Source: an uncultured Bacteroides sp. (GTDB taxonomy: Bacteria; Bacteroidota; Bacteroidia; Bacteroidales; Bacteroidaceae). From it: a stretch of DNA of 64,000 nucleotides. Below are positions 8,252 through 17,546 of this stretch, in pieces. The notes beneath the pieces are model-generated. The model had not been told where the DNA came from and did not search any database. It was given only the letters and a program-made list of their open reading frames with translations. The stretch spans positions 1 through 64,000 of the forward strand of contig CASELH010000005.1 in the NCBI GenBank assembly GCA_949288715.1. The letters are read 5' to 3'. Position numbers and translations under genes: made by a program. Each line of letters starts with the position of its first letter. The first letter of the stretch is position 1.

Positions 8252-10042
8252 ATGATGAAACAGAAAGCTATCATACCCCTCATGTTGCTGACGGCCACTA
8301 CTGCCACCGGACTGCTGTCCGGCTGTGCTGCCAAGCGGACAGCCACACAGGCTGTCACCACCACCCCGCAGGGCTGTGTGCTGACACCCGACAGTGCCGG
8401 ACGCATCGACATGGACCTCACCTTCCACGTGCCGGCACGCTACCTTTCACGCCGTGCACGCCTCATCATCACCCCGCAACTGGTACAGCACGACACCGTG
8501 CGCGACGAATACATGCCCCTCGTGGTCGACGCTTCCATCTTCACCAAGAAGACCCGCCGCAAAGAGGTACTCGAAGATTACCAAGACCCCTATAAGGACA
8601 GCCGCGTGGCACTGAACAGCAACCGCGACAGCCTCAGCTTGGCCTATACGCAGAGCGTCACCGTGCCCCAAGGCATCGACGCGGCACGCATCCGTGCCGT
8701 GGTCAGCGAAGACGGGTGCGGCGAATGTTCGGGCATCGACACCATCGACATGGCCTCCGTCTCCACCCCTGTCACCCTGATGGAGGAAGTGAAAGAGAAC
8801 TTCAACCTGGCCTGGATAGAACCCAAGTTCGTCATCCGCCCCAAAATACGCCAAGGCAGCGGCGTAGCCCACCTGCAGTTCATCATCAACCGCCACGACA
8901 TACGCCCCGAACTGGGCAACAACCGTGCCGAGCTGGACAAGATGCTGGCCGACCTGAAACCCATACTCGGCGACTCGCTGGCCACCGTCAACTCGCTCGA
9001 CATCCAGGGCCTGGCATCAGCCGACGGCTCGTTTGCCTTCAACACCACCCTGGCACGCAACCGCGCCAACTCCGCACGCCAGTGGCTCAACGGGCAGCTA
9101 AGCATCAGCAGCGACGTGCAGCGGCGCATCACCACCGGCTCGCGCCCCGAAGGCTGGTGGCCCGTCTACGAAGCCATGCGTGCCGACGGCCACCCCGACA
9201 GCCTGGCCGTGAAGCACATCCTTGAAACCTACACCCAGGGCAACGACGACGTGCAGGAACGCTACATCCGCCGCCTGGCCTGCTGGCCCGACATACGCGC
9301 CAAGTACTTGCAGAAAGACCGCAACGTGGTGTATACCTATACCTACACCATCCGCAGCTTCACCGACGATGCCGAGCTGCTGCGCCTGTACCGCACGCGT
9401 CCCGACGCCTTCAACGAAGATGAGCTACTGCGCGTGGCCTACTTAGTGAGGGACAATGAGGAAAAGATGATAGAGGTGTACCGCACCATACAGCACTACT
9501 ACCCGCAGAGCGAGGTGGCCGCCAACAACCTGGCCGTGCTCTACCTGCGCCGGGGCGACGAAGAGCAGGCACGCCAAGCCTTGCAAGTGCCCGGAAAGTT
9601 CTCGCCCGAGATGCTCAACACCCTGGCCGCCAGCTACGTCTACAAGGGCGACTACGAGCGCGCCATCGAACTGCTCACCAGCGTAGACCTGCCCGAGGCA
9701 CGCTACAACCTGGGACTGCTCAACGCCTACTGCCGCCGCTTGCCCGAGGCCTACGCCCTGCTGAAGCCCTACCGCGACCTCAACAGCGTCATCACGGCAC
9801 TCAGCGTCAACCGCAACCACGAGGCCGACGACATGATGAAAGACCTGACCGACGACAGCCCCACGGCCTGCTACGTGCGTGCCCTCATTGCCGCCCGCCT
9901 GGGCAGAGCCAATGAGGTAGGCACCAACCTGAAACCCGCCTGCCGCGACCCCAAGCTGAAGACCCGTGCCTACGACGAGCCCGACTTCGACCCCTACCGC
10001 GACACGCCGCAATTCAGGGAGATAATGAGGAATGATGATTAA
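8252..10042 (+). CDS. OmpA/TPR-containing lipoprotein of the fimbrial locus (DUF3868-like)
   Basis: A 596-residue predicted lipoprotein (lipobox LLSGC near residue 25; a second Met follows immediately). The N-terminal third, with FHVPARYLSRRARLIITPQL, resembles the DUF3868 region of Bacteroidales fimbrial proteins. The middle has an OmpA-like stretch (LDIQGLASADGSFAFNTTLA, then NRANSARQWLNGQL) that could bind peptidoglycan. The C-terminal third is made of TPR-type helix pairs such as VAANNLAVLYLRRGDEEQAR and LAASYVYKGDYERAIELL. It probably serves as a periplasmic or outer-membrane assembly scaffold. Family assignment rests on pattern recognition only. Confidence 0.75.
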   Translation: MMKQKAIIPLMLLTATTATGLLSGCAAKRTATQAVTTTPQGCVLTPDSAGRIDMDLTFHVPARYLSRRARLIITPQLVQHDTVRDEYMPLVVDASIFTKKTRRKEVLEDYQDPYKDSRVALNSNRDSLSLAYTQSVTVPQGIDAARIRAVVSEDGCGECSGIDTIDMASVSTPVTLMEEVKENFNLAWIEPKFVIRPKIRQGSGVAHLQFIINRHDIRPELGNNRAELDKMLADLKPILGDSLATVNSLDIQGLASADGSFAFNTTLARNRANSARQWLNGQLSISSDVQRRITTGSRPEGWWPVYEAMRADGHPDSLAVKHILETYTQGNDDVQERYIRRLACWPDIRAKYLQKDRNVVYTYTYTIRSFTDDAELLRLYRTRPDAFNEDELLRVAYLVRDNEEKMIEVYRTIQHYYPQSEVAANNLAVLYLRRGDEEQARQALQVPGKFSPEMLNTLAASYVYKGDYERAIELLTSVDLPEARYNLGLLNAYCRRLPEAYALLKPYRDLNSVITALSVNRNHEADDMMKDLTDDSPTACYVRALIAARLGRANEVGTNLKPACRDPKLKTRAYDEPDFDPYRDTPQFREIMRNDD

Positions 10043-10048
10043 CCCGCA

Positions 10049-10090
10049 ATTAGCAATTGACGATTGACAATTAACGATTGACAATTGACA
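10049..10090. repeat. Six-unit heptamer tandem array before the FimB-like gene
   Basis: The units are ATTAGCA, ATTGACG, ATTGACA, ATTAACG, ATTGACA and ATTGACA, ending 20 bp before the ATG at 10111. It is the longest and cleanest of the 7-bp arrays in this window. Confidence 0.75.
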
Positions 10091-10110
10091 AATATAAACT
10101 GTAAAGCAAT

Positions 10111-11022
10111 ATGAACCGAACCCACACATACCTCCTCATGCTGCTGGCGCTGCTGGCCGCGTCCTGCATACGCGACGACTTGGAGCCATGCCCGCCACTG
10201 AACATCATGCTCAGCATCGAGGACAAGAACTACGACAACGTGGCCACCATCGAAGGGCTCACCGGACTCACCTTGGCCGAACCCGAAGACCAGCCCTTCC
10301 GCCACTACATACAGCGGCTGTACTACACCCTCTACCGCGTGGACACCCGCGAAGCCGTCATCACCAAGCGGCTGCACGACGTGCAGGGCGACGCCGCGAT
10401 GGCCACCGTCTACGACATCCCCGCCGACCTGCCCTATGGCGACTACGCACTGGTGGTGTGGGGCAACATCGACAGCGACGAGGGCATACAGGGCGACTAC
10501 GGCGGCATCTACGACCTGCACGCAGGCAACGTGGAGGGCTACGACGTGTACCACGGCCTGCTGCGCTTCACCTACGACGAATACAACGGCAGCTTCGTCT
10601 GCCCCCTGCAGCGCGTCAAGGGCCAGTTGCTCATCCTCACCGAGGGACTGCCCGCCGGCATAAACTGGAGCCGTAAGGCCGTGACGGGACTGAGCGGCGA
10701 AGCCACCTACGACGGCAGCTACACCGACGGCGAGGTAGAAACCGTGGTCACCACCCGCAGCTGGGGCACCGACGTGACCAACCCGCGCAGCGAAACCGTG
10801 TTGGCACCCACCGCCGACGGACATAGCTCCACCCTCTACGTCCGCTTCTACGACCACGAGGACATGCAGACGCCCGCCATCGAGCCGGACGCACTGAACG
10901 GAGTCGACATGCAGCGCAACCGCATCACCCCCGTCAAATACGTCTTCGACAACGGAAAGGTCTACATCTACACCCTGGTGGACGACAGCTGGAAGCTGAC
11001 ACACGGAATGGGGATTGAGTGA
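10111..11022 (+). CDS. FimB/Mfa2-like fimbrial anchor lipoprotein
   Basis: A 303-residue predicted lipoprotein (LLAASC, Cys19). In type V pili the FimB/Mfa2 proteins keep their lipid and anchor the fibre to the outer membrane. It has the family's N-terminal pattern, CPPLNIMLSIED, then YYTLYRVDT, with DLPYGDYALVVWGN as the core strand, and a C-terminal VYIYTLVDDSWKLTHGMGIE. Unlike the other subunits in the locus it has no arginine processing site (TRA/TRS) in the 40-65 region, which fits an anchor that is not trimmed. The Mfa1-like fimbrillin gene follows after 175 bp. Confidence 0.8.
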   Translation: MNRTHTYLLMLLALLAASCIRDDLEPCPPLNIMLSIEDKNYDNVATIEGLTGLTLAEPEDQPFRHYIQRLYYTLYRVDTREAVITKRLHDVQGDAAMATVYDIPADLPYGDYALVVWGNIDSDEGIQGDYGGIYDLHAGNVEGYDVYHGLLRFTYDEYNGSFVCPLQRVKGQLLILTEGLPAGINWSRKAVTGLSGEATYDGSYTDGEVETVVTTRSWGTDVTNPRSETVLAPTADGHSSTLYVRFYDHEDMQTPAIEPDALNGVDMQRNRITPVKYVFDNGKVYIYTLVDDSWKLTHGMGIE

Positions 11023-11061
11023 GAAGTTGAGAAGTCAAGAAGACAGAAGTAGAGAAGACAA
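11023..11061. repeat. Purine-rich 7/8-mer repeats after the FimB-like gene
   Basis: The units are GAAGTTGA, GAAGTCAA, GAAGACA, GAAGTAGA and GAAGACAA, directly after the stop codon. The rest of the 175-bp gap continues purine-rich (AGAAGGC repeats near 11097). Similar purine arrays occur at 17501-17544 and 18939-18969 in the same locus. Confidence 0.55.
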
Positions 11062-11197
11062 GATAAATAAGAAATAGAAAGGAGGAGGCAGGAAAGGCAG
11101 AAGGCAGAAGGACAAAACCTCTACCCGCTACCGACTACCGCCGACTGACTACTATTAATACAACAAACCATTATTATTAACTAAATTCTTTAAAACA

Positions 11198-12667
11198 ATG
11201 AAGAAACAGTATTTATTGATGGCTGCATTTGCCTCTGCATTGGCATTTACAGCATGTACCAACGACGATGCGCCCTTCACCGCCCCCGGCGAAGGAGAAG
11301 GCAGTATCACAGAAGAAAAAGTGGTGGAAGGTGCCACGTTTGAGATTGCTATCGCCGGAGCTGCCAACGGTAACACCAAGGCTGCACGCCCCATGGGTAG
11401 CTCGGCTGCGGACAACAACGTGAACGCTATCAAGCTGGATATCTATAAGTTTAATCCTGCTCCGGGAAACAATTGGGAAAAAATTACGATTGCGGATACC
11501 GAAGCTGATGCAACAGGTGGTGCCGTAGCACTGAAATACGTGAGTGGCGAAGCTAACCAAAACGAAGGTGATATCCTGGAAGATGGTATTATCGACTACA
11601 GCACCAAGGAGAACGTGAATGAAGGTATTCCCGGCACCGACCAACACATCAACAAGAGAGCCAAGATTGAAGTAATAGGTCTGCAGAGCGGTGTGAAGTA
11701 CCAAATTGTAGCCATCGGTTACAACGGAACTGACAAAGCATATCCTTACAACAGCACGACCGGCTACACTGCTGCCGGTGAAGGCTTTGCAAATGGTGTA
11801 TCTTTGGCCAATGTAGGTAGTGTCAGCGACTTCGGCGACATGCAGGAAATCTTTGCTGCTACCAGCACGGCCGACACTTATACTAACAAAGGTGCCGGTC
11901 CGGAGGGACAAGATGTTATTGAATTTACCGTAACGCCCAGCCTGACGCTGAAGCGCCAAGTGGCCGGCATCTTGGCATACTTCAAGAACATCCCCATGTA
12001 CCTCCCCAAACAAGACGGTGCGGATAACAACACACTCTACCGTGTAGAGAAACTGGAGGTCGTAGCCAATCAGACAGCCACCGATTTCTACTTCCCCGCC
12101 ATTCTGCTGGATAACCCCGACTTCAATGGCGTTGTGGCTACGGAAAACGTGGAAGACGTGCTGATGACATTTGATTTCACAACAGCCCACAACTATCCTA
12201 CCGACGCTGAAACCATCACGGCTGACAAAGTAGCTAACGGCGACAATGAGTTCTATACCTTCGGTGATGAGGGCAAAGGCAACCTGTATGCTACTGGTTA
12301 TGAAAGTGCCAAACCAAATGACTTGCAACTTCTGCCCAACACTGCTTTCGGTGCCCGCTACATCCTGCCGTACGACAAGCACTATGGCGAAAGCACCACA
12401 CTGACGCTGGTATTCAAAACAAAGAACGATGAAGTTCTGTTAGTGCGCGACGTAACGACCGACCAACCGGGCTTTGCTTCAAACACCTACGACATCCGTT
12501 GCAACAACTTCTACTCCATTGGCCAGAAACTGAAAACAGACGGTACAGAAGGTCCGGACACAGACGATGATGATGATGACGATGATCCTATCAGCCTGAA
12601 CGGCAACACTGTAAACCTGCGCATCAACGACGCATGGGATGTATTGCACAACATGGGCGTAGAATAA
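11198..12667 (+). CDS. Mfa1-like major fimbrillin (type V pilus subunit)
   Basis: A 489-residue predicted shaft subunit. The lipoprotein signal ends at Cys20 (FTACTND). The N-terminal domain includes NNVNAIKLDIYKFNP and VKYQIVAIGYNG, typical of the P. gingivalis family fimbrillins. A candidate processing arginine is at residue 64 (NTKAARPMG). The sequence LKRQVAGILAYFKNIPMYLP is the conserved second-domain entry strand. The C-terminus is DDDDDDDD followed by PISLNGNTVNLRINDAW and HNMGVE. Its ending resembles that of the FimB-like anchor (MGIE). The gene is somewhat less GC-rich than its upstream neighbours. Its position right after the anchor supports a major-subunit role, but abundance is not shown by sequence. 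Confidence 0.85.
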   Translation: MKKQYLLMAAFASALAFTACTNDDAPFTAPGEGEGSITEEKVVEGATFEIAIAGAANGNTKAARPMGSSAADNNVNAIKLDIYKFNPAPGNNWEKITIADTEADATGGAVALKYVSGEANQNEGDILEDGIIDYSTKENVNEGIPGTDQHINKRAKIEVIGLQSGVKYQIVAIGYNGTDKAYPYNSTTGYTAAGEGFANGVSLANVGSVSDFGDMQEIFAATSTADTYTNKGAGPEGQDVIEFTVTPSLTLKRQVAGILAYFKNIPMYLPKQDGADNNTLYRVEKLEVVANQTATDFYFPAILLDNPDFNGVVATENVEDVLMTFDFTTAHNYPTDAETITADKVANGDNEFYTFGDEGKGNLYATGYESAKPNDLQLLPNTAFGARYILPYDKHYGESTTLTLVFKTKNDEVLLVRDVTTDQPGFASNTYDIRCNNFYSIGQKLKTDGTEGPDTDDDDDDDDPISLNGNTVNLRINDAWDVLHNMGVE

Positions 12668-12686
12668 TAGACCTTTATTTCTACAT

Positions 12687-12784
12687 TCTGTAATTCTGAG
12701 CGGAAGCGAAGCATCTCCCTCATACGCTCCTGTTCCACTGCGGGCACAAGGGGGAGATTCTTCGCCCACGCTTAGGATAACAGA
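12687..12784. repeat. REP-like imperfect hairpin in the gap before the giant surface protein
   Basis: The 333-bp gap 12668-13000 holds no gene. It contains TCTGTAATTCTGAGCGGAAG, then CGAAGCATCTCCC (12687-12719), and an inverted imperfect partner ending in CGCTTAGGATAACAGA (12749-12784). A related perfect hairpin lies at 48461-48523. Downstream, CATTTACCAG occurs twice about 23 bp apart. I see no clear promoter box. Confidence 0.6.
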
Positions 12785-13000
12785 ATAAAACAAGAACAAC
12801 AAACAATAGAAGTATATCAATCCTGTGCCATTGTGGTGAACAGGGCACAATCGCGTCATTTACCAGCCCCCCATGCGGGCATTTACCAGACCGGCAAACA
12901 AAACAAAGAAAACTACGTCGTCCGCGCTATCCGCGCTTTCCAACAGAAGAAAGAACACAGAACAACAACATATAGCGACATACAGCACATGACAACAAAC

Positions 13001-14692
13001 ATGAAGAAAACCATACGCCACACCCTTGCCCCCTTGGCCCTGGCCCTGCTGGCCGCCGCCGGACTGGCCTCCTGCCAGGACGACTATTGGGACAACTGCC
13101 CCACCCCCGGCGTCACCACCAAGGCCGACGGAAGTCTGACCATCGCCAACGACAAAGCCGGCGCCCTGCAGCAACAACCCAACGGCTACTGGGTGGCTAC
13201 CCGCCGTGTGCCCCTCACCGGCGTGGGACGCGTGGCGGATGACATCGGACAAAATCTGGTGAAACTGCTGGACTACGATGACGACAAGCAGTTGTCAGCA
13301 CTCTTCGACGAAAACTTGGACAACTGCGCCAAGCTGGGAGGCAACGGCGTCGAACTGAGCCTACTAGCCGGCGCGGGCGTTTCCATCAAAGACCTTTACC
13401 ACACCTACCAAGGCGGACAGGTAGTGGGCTTCGTAGTGAAGGACGGCGGCACGGGGTTGCTATCTGTCGACGTGGCCAAAACTTTCTTCATCGAAACATA
13501 CCTCAACAACAATCCTCAAGAGACCCTGGGCAAAAATACTACAGGAGCGAGCAGCGGCGTATCACTGGACTTGCTGACCCCTGCCAACGACCAGGTGCAG
13601 ACTATTTCGGATACCACTTCCCTACCTTTCGACGAAATCCGCCTGTGCTATGGCGGTGTTGATGCCAATGTATTGAGCGACGGTTTGGAGGTGTACTACG
13701 GCTTTGTAGGCGAAAACGAGGTGAAACCCATCACCCGTGAAGCCTTCCCCGGCGTAGAAGCCCAATACGGCGGCACCTGGGCAGCCTTGATATGGCCCTG
13801 GCCTGCCGACTTCGACAACCTGCTGGACGATGATAACAAAGGCCCCATCTACACTACGGCGGCCATCAGTCCCAGCCTGGATATTGACCTGAGCAACTGC
13901 AAGGAAAAAATCCCGGCAGGCTCGGAGGTAGGTTTCCGGACCTCCTCCGGAGGCGTGATAGACATCACGCTGATTAAGGATGTGGACGTACGCTATACGC
14001 CTGTCGATGGTACGGAAAAAACCATCGACATAGACGGTAGCGTAGCCGGCGTATCGGTACTGGAGGGCGGCATAAGCTTGCTGGGCGGTATCACCGAAGG
14101 AAATAATGACATCGAGAAGATAGGTATAACATTTTCAGGCTTGAACCTCCCCGTATTGGCCGGTACTGCCGTCAGCTACGGCTACTACCGCGAACCCATA
14201 GAAACTGACCCCTCATTCTACTTCGGCGTGGGCGACGACCGCATCACCGCAGGCAACAGCTACATCCTGCCCCAACCACGCAAAGATATGAACTCTCAGA
14301 CAGGTTCTGTACAATATGCTTTCCTCAGCGGCCCAGCCTTGGCCACAGTAAGCACGAATAAAATCACCGGCGAAGCAGCCTTGACAGGCATGACCGTAGA
14401 CGGCGATTACAAAATGCAAGCCCTCTACACCGCCCCCGACGGCAAGCAGATACTCTACAACTTCACCATCACCCGCGAGACCACGCAAGTGCCCACGTGC
14501 CACCAGCCTATCACGGTGGGGACGTATCCCAAGGCAAAGGTGGTCAGTCCCTCGGAAGCAACAGGCTGTCTGCTGTGCATTGGCGACAACGGCTTCATAG
14601 GAAATGACACGCATAGCGCCAACAATGTAATAGATGCCAACACCAATAACTATGCGGGTAGTACAGGCTCAATTGCTATAGCCAACAATTAA
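13001..14692 (+). CDS. N-terminal fragment of a large modular fimbria-locus surface protein
   Basis: The 563 residues from ATG 13001 begin with a lipoprotein signal (GLASC, Cys25); an ATG at 12989 is an alternative. ATRRVP near residue 68 could be a processing site. The body is beta-rich and seems built of related modules of about 130-150 residues. Each starts with an acidic LLD or VID stretch, goes through a VGF or VGFVV strand (VVGFVVKDGG, SEVGFRTSSGG), and ends in a YY- or VYY-containing strand (LEVYYGFVGEN, VSYGYYRE). It ends at TAA 14690-14692 in the middle of a module. Reading past the TAA continues the same module in the same frame to 17494, so this is probably half of one interrupted gene. 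The function is unknown; a large adhesin or tip protein is plausible. Confidence 0.65.
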   Translation: MKKTIRHTLAPLALALLAAAGLASCQDDYWDNCPTPGVTTKADGSLTIANDKAGALQQQPNGYWVATRRVPLTGVGRVADDIGQNLVKLLDYDDDKQLSALFDENLDNCAKLGGNGVELSLLAGAGVSIKDLYHTYQGGQVVGFVVKDGGTGLLSVDVAKTFFIETYLNNNPQETLGKNTTGASSGVSLDLLTPANDQVQTISDTTSLPFDEIRLCYGGVDANVLSDGLEVYYGFVGENEVKPITREAFPGVEAQYGGTWAALIWPWPADFDNLLDDDNKGPIYTTAAISPSLDIDLSNCKEKIPAGSEVGFRTSSGGVIDITLIKDVDVRYTPVDGTEKTIDIDGSVAGVSVLEGGISLLGGITEGNNDIEKIGITFSGLNLPVLAGTAVSYGYYREPIETDPSFYFGVGDDRITAGNSYILPQPRKDMNSQTGSVQYAFLSGPALATVSTNKITGEAALTGMTVDGDYKMQALYTAPDGKQILYNFTITRETTQVPTCHQPITVGTYPKAKVVSPSEATGCLLCIGDNGFIGNDTHSANNVIDANTNNYAGSTGSIAIANN

Positions 14693-14740
14693 GGTATCAT
14701 AGCCATCGATGCAGGTGAAGAAATACCCATCAACGGCAAG

Positions 14741-17494
14741 ATGCGTGTGGGCTTCGTCATGCAGACCGTCAAGCAGTTCCTTGATGTGGGTGCTTTGCAG
14801 TTCTTCCGCATCAAAGTGCTGGATGAGAATAAAAATGTGGTATCCAAAGACCCCACAAGCCAAAACGCAGGTGTCGGTCTTGGCTTGTTGGCCGGTGCAG
14901 GCGACAAGATACGTTATAGCATCGAACTGGACAAAGAAGATGGCCAATCCTTTCGTTACATCGAGCTTTATAGTGCCGGCTTGGCCAATATTCCTCTCTC
15001 CGCCCTGCGCGTCTACTACCCCTTCTGGGAAGATACGGGCAGCGAGTATTGCGACGACATCAATGAAAGCTTCGTCCCCGGCGATGCCTGCATCACCATG
15101 CTCTCTGCACAACAGAACCATGCGGATATTGACTACCTGCTGACATCGGCACCCACTACCGCCAATCTGTTAAATCCCTTCAGTTTTACCGACTTGAGCA
15201 AGGTGATTGACAACGACCGCAACTCCTATGGTCTGTCGCCGGTAGGTGTAGACCTGGGAGGCGCCACCAACCTCGGCATCAAGTTCGACCCGCTGACAGG
15301 CGGACAAAGTGTGGGTGTCATTCTGGAAAAGCCCAGCGGCTTGGCTGACGTCAATTTATTGACCACAAGTGCCAGTCTGACAGCCTATCATGATGACGAG
15401 GAGATTGCCATACAAGAAGGAAACATTCAAGTGCTCAGCCTACAGGCTTTGGGCAATGGCAACCGCTATGCATTGGAAATAGACTTGCCCGAAGATAACA
15501 GCAACAGCAAGCCCTGCAACCGCCTCCAGATAACCTTCAACGAAGGTTTGCTCAATGCATTGGAGAACGTTAAGATATACGGCTTCTACTACCGTGCCGA
15601 CCGCAACGGCGACGGCATCCCCGACTGCTCGGAAGAACCGGAGGAAGACATGCCCAGCGGCGTGAACCTCGACCTCCGCAGCCAGGACCTCTGCGTGGGC
15701 GACCCGCTGGAAGTGCAAGCCACGCTGACCACCGGCGCACCCTTGCAGGAAGTGTTCTACCTGCAGTGCACCCCCACCAAGGCCAGCAACCCGGATGCCG
15801 AGGAAATCGTTATCCCCGTCAGCATCGTCAACGGCAAGCTGCAAGCCACGGAGAGCGATAAGCCCCTGATGTTTACCGAACAGCAGTACGGTGTCTACAG
15901 CCTGCGCCTCTATCGCACGGCCAACCAGGAGGACGGCACCTACACTATTCCGGAGGACGAACAGCAAGTCAACCTCTACGTCCGCACCATCAACGTGCAC
16001 GGCGAGCTGTCCACGTGGACAGGCCAAAGCTCCAGCGACTGGAACGACTGGAGCAACTGGGACGGCGGCGTGCCCTGGCATTGCACCAACGTCATCATCC
16101 CCGGCGATAAAACCAACTACCCCGTGCTGGCGCAGAACGACAATGCCCAGTGTCACTACCTCCAGCTGGAGGACGGCGCACAGCTGGTCAACAGCTTCTA
16201 CCTCACCTACACCGAGGCCTGGGTGGACATTGCACTGCAGGAAGGACGCTACTACCTGCTCTCCGCCCCGCTGAGCGACATGGTGTCGGGCGACTGGTTC
16301 ATCGCACAGGGCGTAGACCTGCAGCAGACCACTGCCGGCAGCAGCAACGGCGCCCTGCCCTTCTTTACCGCCCTGAACAACTCCAACTACCCCGAGCAAC
16401 GCCTCACGCCCCGCATCTACCAACGCTTGTGGAGCAAGGCCGCCCCGGTAGTGCACAACAGCAACAAGAATCCGGAGGGAGGAGAAAAGAATACCGTCGC
16501 CCCCGACGAAACCCACTGGACACCGCCCTACAACGGTGTGGCGCAGGCCTACGGCCCCGGGCAGAACTTCTCCCTCATGGTGGGCAATCCGGGCGAAACG
16601 GATAAGCGCCTCTTCCGCTTCCCCAAGACCCACACCCTCTACCACTACTATGGCTTGAGCGGTGCGGAGACGGGACAGACGGAAAGCATCGGCCGCAACA
16701 ACACCGGGCGCGGCGGCCGCTTCGTCTACGAAACGACCAATAGCTGGAAGGACGGCAACATCACCATCAGCCTGGCAGCGCCCGAAGAATCCACCCTCTA
16801 CTTAGGCGGCAACCCCTTCCCGGCGCACGTCAACATCCAGCAATTGATGACGCAGAACGGCATCAGCGAAATCAAGGTGTACGACGGCAACGAGCACAAC
16901 ACGCTGGTGCTGGCCGACGGGCAACTGCTCTCGTCCACAGGCAACGCAGTGACCACCCTCAAGCCCTACGAAGCCTTCTTCGTGGCCTACGGCGACAATG
17001 CCCAAAAGGGACAACTGACCTTCAACGCCAATATGCTGGGCCAAGGCGAAAACCCGGTGTACACCCGTTCGGCCGGCTCATCGGCCCTGCCTAAAGCCAC
17101 CCTGCGCCTCCATGCCACCCTGAACGGACAGACGGCCCACGCCCTGCTGCGCATCAGCGCCTCGGCCTCGGCAGCCGCCCTGCCCGGCGAAGATACGAAA
17201 CTACTGGTTGAGGGAGAGGCACGCCCCGCCGTGGCCGTCTACACGGTGGCCGACGGGCGTGCACTCGACATCCAGCAAGTGCCGCAGGGTGTCGACCGCA
17301 TTCCGCTGGGCTTCTACCTGCCCAGTGGCGGCGAGGCCGACATCCGCTTCCGCGCCGACTTTACCGACTCGCAGTGGCACGACTGGTGGCTGCAAGACCT
17401 GCGCACCGGCCAACGCCAACGCCTCACCACCGCCACCCTCACCTTGAAGGGCGTGCGCAACGGAAGCGGGCAGTATGTTTTGGTGAGGAGGTGA
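14741..17494 (+). CDS. C-terminal fragment of the same large modular surface protein
   Basis: This frame is the same as that of 13001-14692 and is open from codon 14693 onward; the first ATG is at 14741 (917 residues). It has no signal peptide of its own, which argues against an independent secreted protein. It continues the modular pattern (MRVGFVMQTVKQFLDVGALQ; VGVILEKPSGLADVNLL). It then has DRNGDGIPDCSEEPEED, a calcium-binding-like linker, and a long C-terminal region with LSTWTGQSSSDWNDWSNWDG, a motif common in large Bacteroidota surface proteins. The C-terminus (VRNGSGQYVLVRR) resembles those of large secreted Bacteroidota proteins. Whether it is made at all depends on restart or readthrough at the TAA. 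Confidence 0.6.
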   Translation: MRVGFVMQTVKQFLDVGALQFFRIKVLDENKNVVSKDPTSQNAGVGLGLLAGAGDKIRYSIELDKEDGQSFRYIELYSAGLANIPLSALRVYYPFWEDTGSEYCDDINESFVPGDACITMLSAQQNHADIDYLLTSAPTTANLLNPFSFTDLSKVIDNDRNSYGLSPVGVDLGGATNLGIKFDPLTGGQSVGVILEKPSGLADVNLLTTSASLTAYHDDEEIAIQEGNIQVLSLQALGNGNRYALEIDLPEDNSNSKPCNRLQITFNEGLLNALENVKIYGFYYRADRNGDGIPDCSEEPEEDMPSGVNLDLRSQDLCVGDPLEVQATLTTGAPLQEVFYLQCTPTKASNPDAEEIVIPVSIVNGKLQATESDKPLMFTEQQYGVYSLRLYRTANQEDGTYTIPEDEQQVNLYVRTINVHGELSTWTGQSSSDWNDWSNWDGGVPWHCTNVIIPGDKTNYPVLAQNDNAQCHYLQLEDGAQLVNSFYLTYTEAWVDIALQEGRYYLLSAPLSDMVSGDWFIAQGVDLQQTTAGSSNGALPFFTALNNSNYPEQRLTPRIYQRLWSKAAPVVHNSNKNPEGGEKNTVAPDETHWTPPYNGVAQAYGPGQNFSLMVGNPGETDKRLFRFPKTHTLYHYYGLSGAETGQTESIGRNNTGRGGRFVYETTNSWKDGNITISLAAPEESTLYLGGNPFPAHVNIQQLMTQNGISEIKVYDGNEHNTLVLADGQLLSSTGNAVTTLKPYEAFFVAYGDNAQKGQLTFNANMLGQGENPVYTRSAGSSALPKATLRLHATLNGQTAHALLRISASASAAALPGEDTKLLVEGEARPAVAVYTVADGRALDIQQVPQGVDRIPLGFYLPSGGEADIRFRADFTDSQWHDWWLQDLRTGQRQRLTTATLTLKGVRNGSGQYVLVRR

Positions 17495-17500
17495 GAAGAA

Positions 17501-17544
17501 GGTAAGAAGTAAGAAGTGAGAAGTCAAGAAGTTAAGAAGATAAG
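17501..17544. repeat. GTRAGAA-type heptamer array directly before a fimbrial start codon
   Basis: The units GTAAGAA, GTAAGAA, GTGAGAA, GTCAAGAA, GTTAAGAA and GATAAG fill almost the whole 52-bp gap between the preceding stop and the ATG at 17547. Slippage here would change the distance upstream of the start codon without changing any protein. Confidence 0.65.
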
Positions 17545-17546
17545 CA

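Noticed and set aside
12833-13000. Upstream extension of the giant surface protein to 12833
   Set aside because: It would place 56 residues before a clear lipoprotein signal peptide; the start at 13001 (or 12989) fits better.
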